From the NCBI GenBank assembly GCA_025738555.1, contig JAOVFP010000006.1:4216001-4280000 (forward strand): a stretch of DNA of 64,000 nt, read 5' to 3'. This DNA comes from Cyathus striatus. Taxonomy: Eukaryota; Basidiomycota; Agaricomycetes; Agaricales; Nidulariaceae. Every line of letters starts with the position of its first letter. Within the stretch, counting starts at the first letter, position 1. The position numbers and the translations under genes are program-made. Under the pieces are notes generated by a model. That model ran no database searches and had not been told where the DNA came from. It was given only the letters and a program-made list of their open reading frames with translations. This document shows, piece by piece, positions 58,601-64,000 of this stretch.

Positions 58601-58739
58601 GGATGGCGTCCGATGACCTTCCGACGCTCTTATCTCTTCGATATGGAAGGGAAAAATGCCGTAGACATTTACAGTACAGCGAATAAAAACAGTAAAGCTG
58701 TTCTAATTTTGGTGCCTGGATCGCCATGCTAGTATACTC
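58601..58739 (-). promoter_or_regulatory. NLR-3 upstream region, distal part
   Basis: GGATGGCGTCCGATGACCTT continues the sequence interrupted at 55438; NLR-1 has AGGACGGTATCCGATAACGT at the same place. Confidence 0.55.
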
Positions 58740-59660
58740 TAATCTCTCCTTATCGCCTTCACCATGCGAATTTTGCATCAACATTGACGACGAGTGATTC
58801 GACGTTCTTCTTCGATCACAAATGAATGATGCGTAGGCTCTACGCTCACAGCACCAACCACTATGGTTATGTTGTTAGTACAATTTGTCACCCCGACACC
58901 TTGTTTTCAGGAATGAGCTCGAAACGAAATACGAACCAGCGCAGTCCAACAGGCCGTTCCAGTATAACGACATTAATCAGCTCGACGACCGTCCCCACCA
59001 AGCTCATAATGCTCCTTCACTCAAACTCATCGTTCTTTAAGTCACTTTATACATCGAAGAATAATTGTTTTTGGCGTGTGCTTAGTGAAATTGGGAGGGT
59101 GAAGTCAGAAGTCATGGAGGGACTGATGTGCGTACCGTATCGTTTATTGAGTTAATTATGTTGTGTGTTCATCAGAGGAATAGGTGAATCATGGTAGTAT
59201 CTGCATGAATACTGGGAAACGATGAGAGGCTACTAGTACAAGAGTATGGAGGTTCTTCACAATCTTCACCTTGTAACGTTTTAGTGGATAAGTACAGGAA
59301 TGAGCTGCTGTAAGCTATGGAACACAAAGAGACGACCTGGCACTCCCGCATGCACACATTACACCTCCTTGCCAGTCCCTGCTATGTACACCGGACGAAT
59401 CTCTCATCCAGACACCCTACAATTTTTCGTAAACATAAATCAACGATATTGCCGCGTCACCATCGTATTAACCACCACATTCTACACATTAGAATCACTA
59501 AATACGCCACCTGACACGAGGCAGGGAACAATGCAGTGTCCGCATACGACCGAGGAAGAAGTCATTCCCTATCCTCGTCTACACCGAGATGATCGGATAA
59601 CTTCCCAAAATTCTTTTGTGTACCACATCTACTTGGTATGCATACATTTCATTCCATTGA
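58740..59660 (-). pseudogene. X3: copy of the X segment (decayed)
   Basis: Matches X1 and X2: GACGACGAGTGATTCGACGT, AACCAGCGCAGTCCAAC, GCGTGTGCTTAGTG-GGGAGGGTGAAGTC, then a block with GAATAGGTGAATCATGGTAG. It sits upstream of NLR-3 in the same orientation, as X1 and X2 do for their NLRs. Hydrophobic exon not clearly preserved. No frame can be trusted. Confidence 0.5.
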
Positions 59661-59666
59661 TGAACC

Positions 59667-60092
59667 ATGCCACCAACAAAGTCAAACAAGGACAAGGCAC
59701 GTCAATTCTACCGCACAGAGGTTACTTCAGTACCTGTTCTAGTCTCAGACCCGACTATAGGAGGGTATAACCAGAAATATAAAATAAGCAGACGATTTAA
59801 TTATAAGATGGCTCTCAGGCTCAAGTCTTCGGACTCGGAAAGACGTGATCTATTGAGTGCATTGCGACCATGTTCGGAACTATATCACACCCAAGCGTCG
59901 ATAAATGCAAACGAGCACCCTCCCGAATCGCTCAACCACACGAAAGGTACTCCTACAGTAATGATTGTTCTACACGCTATCAAGGTCCTGTATATGTTCA
60001 TCACGTTTGGGGTTACGGAAGAAATGCTGTCGAACTCACAGTTGGTATGTCGTTACCACCAGTCGATAGAGCGACTATTTCTGTTAACATGA
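59667..60092 (+). CDS. Unrecognised 141-residue open frame
   Basis: Open frame beginning MPPTKSNKDKARQFYR. Basic start, mixed middle, no domain I recognise. It lies at the edge of X3 and may be a chance frame or an exon of an unrelated gene. Confidence 0.2.
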   Translation: MPPTKSNKDKARQFYRTEVTSVPVLVSDPTIGGYNQKYKISRRFNYKMALRLKSSDSERRDLLSALRPCSELYHTQASINANEHPPESLNHTKGTPTVMIVLHAIKVLYMFITFGVTEEMLSNSQLVCRYHQSIERLFLLT

Positions 60093-60139
60093 ATGCATGG
60101 TCTACCTCACGTAAATCACCTCTTGTTGTGAGTCTGTAA

Positions 60140-63100
60140 ATGCAAATGTTAAATCTATTTAAGCTTGACAAGAGTTGCCTCTTACACGCTAATAACTGAA
60201 ATGACGTATACTTAAATCATATCAAAATCCCTCTTAACTCATAATTTCACAAGGAGAGCTCTTACGATGGGTATTAGCAATTAACGGTATTATACTTTTA
60301 TACTTGTCAGATAATGGAATTAAGACATAACTAAAAGACAACACGCACTAGTAGAATGTTCCTGAGAGATAATAAAACTAGCTCCAATTAGATTGAACCG
60401 GACTTAAAGAAGTACGTATGTGGCTTACCATGAACACAGAAAGAAGCGCACAAGCACTAATTTGACATGTAATGAGATAATCGGTAGAGTTATCGCTAAG
60501 ACTTACCTCGTTGCTGCTGCTCGATTTATGGCATAAACAAGGAACTTATTAAAGAGAGAATGAGGCCGACTGATGAAAATAAGTATCAAAGCTTGAAGGG
60601 CGGGAACTTGAACAATGTTACGTACGAATTGATACCAGAAATACTGCTTTGAAATATAAATGAAAAAGAGAATGTAATAGCAATATCACAAGCTGTGGTA
60701 GTGACCCCTTGAACAATCATAGCTTGCTATTCAGGTGCCATGAATAAGTAGGGAGGATATCAAGTTGACATATAATCGTTAATTGACGCACATACATGGC
60801 ATCACGCATCCGACATAACCCAGTATACGTCTTTGCTTCTTTCCTACATCATGGCTACGATTATTGAGTCATCCACAGTCATCAAAAGTAACTTACGTAA
60901 ATATTATTTGTGCTATATAGTAGGCAGTTAGTCCGATATAGAGTCAGCAAGCCAATGATGAAATGTACCTATCCCGGTTGCTGTTCCCAACCATTGAATA
61001 TTCGCACATTGAAACGATTCCAGAGAATCAACGACTTACACACTTGGACTAACGAAAGCGCTACAACCGGGTATGTAAGAAGCCGATATTTTTTCGACAG
61101 GTGACCAGTAACTAACGTCCAGAGTGAATGGTAGCGGAAAAAGTATAGATAAACTGGCACATACGAATCCAAATACGAGTTACATAGAACCTTTTCGCCA
61201 GATGACGTTAGTAAGGTGCCAAAATTAACCCTGGACAACCCACATTTGGGCCACGAAGGCGGTTATATACTTGAGCTGTGTTTTCTTAAGACAGAAACGA
61301 GGAATGCTAAACTTACAATGCCTACGTATTTTCCCTACATTCGGATGATTTATATACGATCAGCAAGTAGCATAAGCGTAGTGTACGTACCAAGGCAGCT
61401 CTATTGAAAAATATACTGTTATTGATGGTTATGAGATTTATAACAGAATAAGGACGCACCGTGTAATTCTATTGAGTAATTCTCTTTGACCAAAATTAAG
61501 GACAAAGAAGTCATACATCTGGAGACCGGTGCACACAATTTCAAGGGTGGATAATCCCCTTGAAGTCAACAAGATACAGTTAACAACAGTTAATAAATGT
61601 TAGTTGAATGCATACACGAGTAAAATAACTACTCCTTTTACTAGACTTTTATCGTTCTTTGAGTGTTGTTTAAAGTATTGTAATGCCATGGTCTGAAATT
61701 GACTGGCATGTTAGGACCGGTTGTGCAATTCTTAAAAGCACTCGTACCATCGCGGCTCCATAAACGCTTGGGAAAGTCAAACAATTTATCTTAAATATGA
61801 GACGATATGATACATACATTGAATTTATCATTGAAGCCGTTAACTAGGTTCCATACATGCCCGAGAATGTTATATCCAACTTCGTAGAGTGCTGCACGGA
61901 TAACATCGGGAACTGCCTTGGAATCATAATGGCTTGGACGTGAGGCTGGGTGGTCGGGGGTTGAACGTTAAATCATGCGCCTGGAAGCCTTATATATAAG
62001 GATATTGTCAAATATTATGACAGAGAAAAATCGCAAACGTCTCTTGCCCTTTTCCACTTGGTGATGAATTGATGATTTAGCAGCAGATTGAATTTGACGC
62101 CACCGCCTCCGCACTATTTCCAATGTTCCGTCGGTATAATTTGTGTGACTATTGCTTCAAAGCTCAGGTACGCCGGCAAATTCAATTACGGTGCAGTAAT
62201 GGAGTGCGGTACATAAGGACCCCTGATTATCCCTACTACACTTAGTCGACAATCTGGACACAAACCGGGGCCTATGGCCCCGGAACTTTGTCGCAATCCG
62301 GACGTTTTTTGGGGAAAAATACCGTCAAACTCTGTTCACCTATCCGGACATCGACGGTCAAAAATTTCAGATGTAAGATCCCTGTCCGGACAAATACCAA
62401 GTGGCTGACCAGTGACATCACCAATGCTTTGATAATTTTTACGGTTTCCCAGGCTCGATGTCTACTGACTGCGCCTGTTGCTCAGCGCTCAGCGTCAACA
62501 TTCATCAGTCGCTTTCTCCAATCACCGAATCTCACTCTGACCGACGTTTTCAATCATTCCCTATTATATACCTGAACAAGCACCGTAATGACAGTTCACT
62601 CATCTCCGTGAGCCACCCGAAACAGCCTGAGCTTGGATAGGCTTGGGATACAGCGACTACTTACCTACGACTGCCCGATGTGCGAATCCTCCCATTCCTA
62701 TCTAAGATGCACTTGTAATTTACAGCGTACATACATCACGCTTTACGGTAAACTACCGGCAATAATATATACATTTTACGGTATTGCCTGGTAGGTGCTA
62801 GATTGCAGACGTGGGAAATATCACGTGCAGGTCGAAAAGTGGAACCTATTTTCACCTGGGAGAAACCTTGATGACAAGCAAGGTAATTCTAATCGGCGGT
62901 AGCCTGTGACACGCGTGATATTAACAATTGGCTGACTTACTCTTCGAGAAACCCACAGCTTACATTCAGTACACTATTCTCTCGCCTCAATACTTGTATA
63001 CAGCTCAAGACTACTTTTAAAGGGTACGTTTCTATTCTATTCGAGTGCACTTACTTTGTGTGTATTCACAGGAATACACCAACGTTGTCGTCACCCGCAG

Positions 63101-64000
63101 ACCACAACATTACTCTTTGGAGTTTTTTTGGTATGTGGTTCGTTTTCACTGGCCTTTACTGCTGCATTAACCATGCTTTCCTTCTTCCCTCTTCTTGTAT
63201 GGACCTGTTCATCAGTATATAGAGCCAATTCGAATCGTCATGCCCTTCTGATTAGTGAGGACTATAGTATCTGACTGATATGGATTTTACTTCAATGTTA
63301 TCTGTTAACCTAATATTACTTTTCCCCCTTCTCTTACTGTAGGAATCTTTTGTAGCCTTATGATTTATATCAACTCACTTGTAGTACCACAGTTAATAAC
63401 TCTAGACATTACTTATGTTTCTAGTATGGACTATTTTTGTTTAATCTTTTGTACGCATTCTATATCATGACAAATGTCGTCGGCAAACGTTGAAATTTAT
63501 AATAAGTAGTTCATAATAAGTGCTATAAGCATCTGTTACCCATAATGACGGTGGAAGACGATTGCCCACCATCAACACCGAGTTTTCAATTTTGTCTAAT
63601 CATTGTTCAGGTAAGTCTTTTCAACGATCTGACTGCAACTAATTATTATACTACAAACATTGGTTCTTGAACTTATCATGATATGAAGTGATTGAACACT
63701 ATAATGTACATGCACCTGAAATAGGGCTACAGAACCAAACTGATATGAGACACTTAAATTTGTAATTTACTACACTCGCAACTACTCCTATGTAATATTT
63801 TGCTCAAACACCCTGGCTAACGTTATCCTGCGGAGGTGGGTTGAATTTTTGCACACGGAAAATTTTCCTGTCAGACTCACAACCTGAGTGTCATTACCTC
63901 CAATTGACAGTGCAACCACATCCGTTAACTGGAATGAATAATCTATGTCTCGTAAGCTTCCTCTTTGCGTGAGTCTAAAAATAAAAAGGTTGGATCGGAT
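60140..64000. other. No recognisable gene
   Basis: Both strands were read. Only short frames occur (for example 61216-61407, 62288-62575, 63056-63274, all plus); the last has a hydrophobic stretch FGVFLVCGSFSLAF but no family resemblance. No mobile-element signature apart from the hairpin and TCCGGAC words near 62.3 kb. Confidence 0.4.
62265..62283. repeat. Perfect GC hairpin (8-bp stem, 3-nt loop)
   Basis: CCGGGGCC-TAT-GGCCCCGG. Followed by three TCCGGAC words (62297, 62342, 62384) and a TCTGGAC just before it. May mark the end of a degenerate mobile element. Confidence 0.8.

Noticed and set aside
59667..60092. 141-codon frame as a confident gene
   Set aside because: No domain, no paralogue in the window, no splice context; kept only as a low-confidence entry.
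62265..62283. Helitron 3' end hairpin
   Set aside because: No CTRR followed by T at the right distance on either strand.

Overview
The window looks like a transposon-rich, gene-poor accessory region of a filamentous fungus, most likely an agaricomycete (inference). The signs are short 50-60 bp GT-AG introns inside multi-exon genes, NB-ARC/TPR NLR-type genes, an MLKL-NTD/HeLo-like helical-bundle gene family, Copia and LINE retroelements, and non-autonomous DNA transposons. Nothing bacterial is present. Almost every recognisable gene is broken.

Layout. 1-12000: one old LINE on the minus strand, reading right to left (ORF1 with a zinc knuckle at 11.8-10 kb, endonuclease at 5.1-4.3 kb, reverse transcriptase at 1.5-0 kb), split by three later insertions (1507-3680, about 5105-6690, about 7320-9985). 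12600-39028: a cluster of decayed paralogues, mostly on the minus strand. It holds HeLo/MLKL-NTD-like gene copies H1-H7 (H5 inverted), a multi-exon partly hydrophobic partner segment X, and two NLRs (NLR-1, a fragment at 15.5-16.2 kb; NLR-2, nearly complete at 28.1-31.6 kb). A solo LTR (38248-38742) and a 1.5 kb TIR element T2 (34379-35910) are inserted here. 39029-51261: a stack of mobile elements. Copia-1 (minus strand) is interrupted by the 3.1 kb TIR element T3, which carries a large GTGACAC minisatellite, and by Copia-2 (plus strand, complete with both LTRs). Copia-2 is itself interrupted by TIR element T4 and by an 0.8 kb insert in gag. 51600-59800: HeLo remnant H8, NLR-3 (52.2-55.1 kb), the 3.2 kb TIR element T5 in the NLR-3 upstream region, and X copy 3. 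60.2-64 kb: no recognisable gene.

How it fits together. The same arrangement occurs three times on the minus strand: an X segment (C-terminal half of a HeLo-type gene where it is complete, in H2), then 0.3-2 kb of shared upstream sequence, then an NB-ARC/TPR gene with exon 1 and exon 2 of identical length (60 and 221 nt). MLKL-NTD/HeLo bundles are known membrane-acting cell-death domains and NB-ARC proteins are known sensors, so these look like duplicated sensor-executor cassettes. That role is inferred from domains and order, not shown.

The most general signal is how everything decayed. Of 25 premature stops I could place in unambiguous frames of the LINE, both Copias and the NLRs, 22 are TGA, many at positions where the family has arginine. 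Two catalytic aspartates were lost by G-to-A changes in CpG. This is what deamination of methylated CpG (or a CpG-targeted RIP-like process) would leave.
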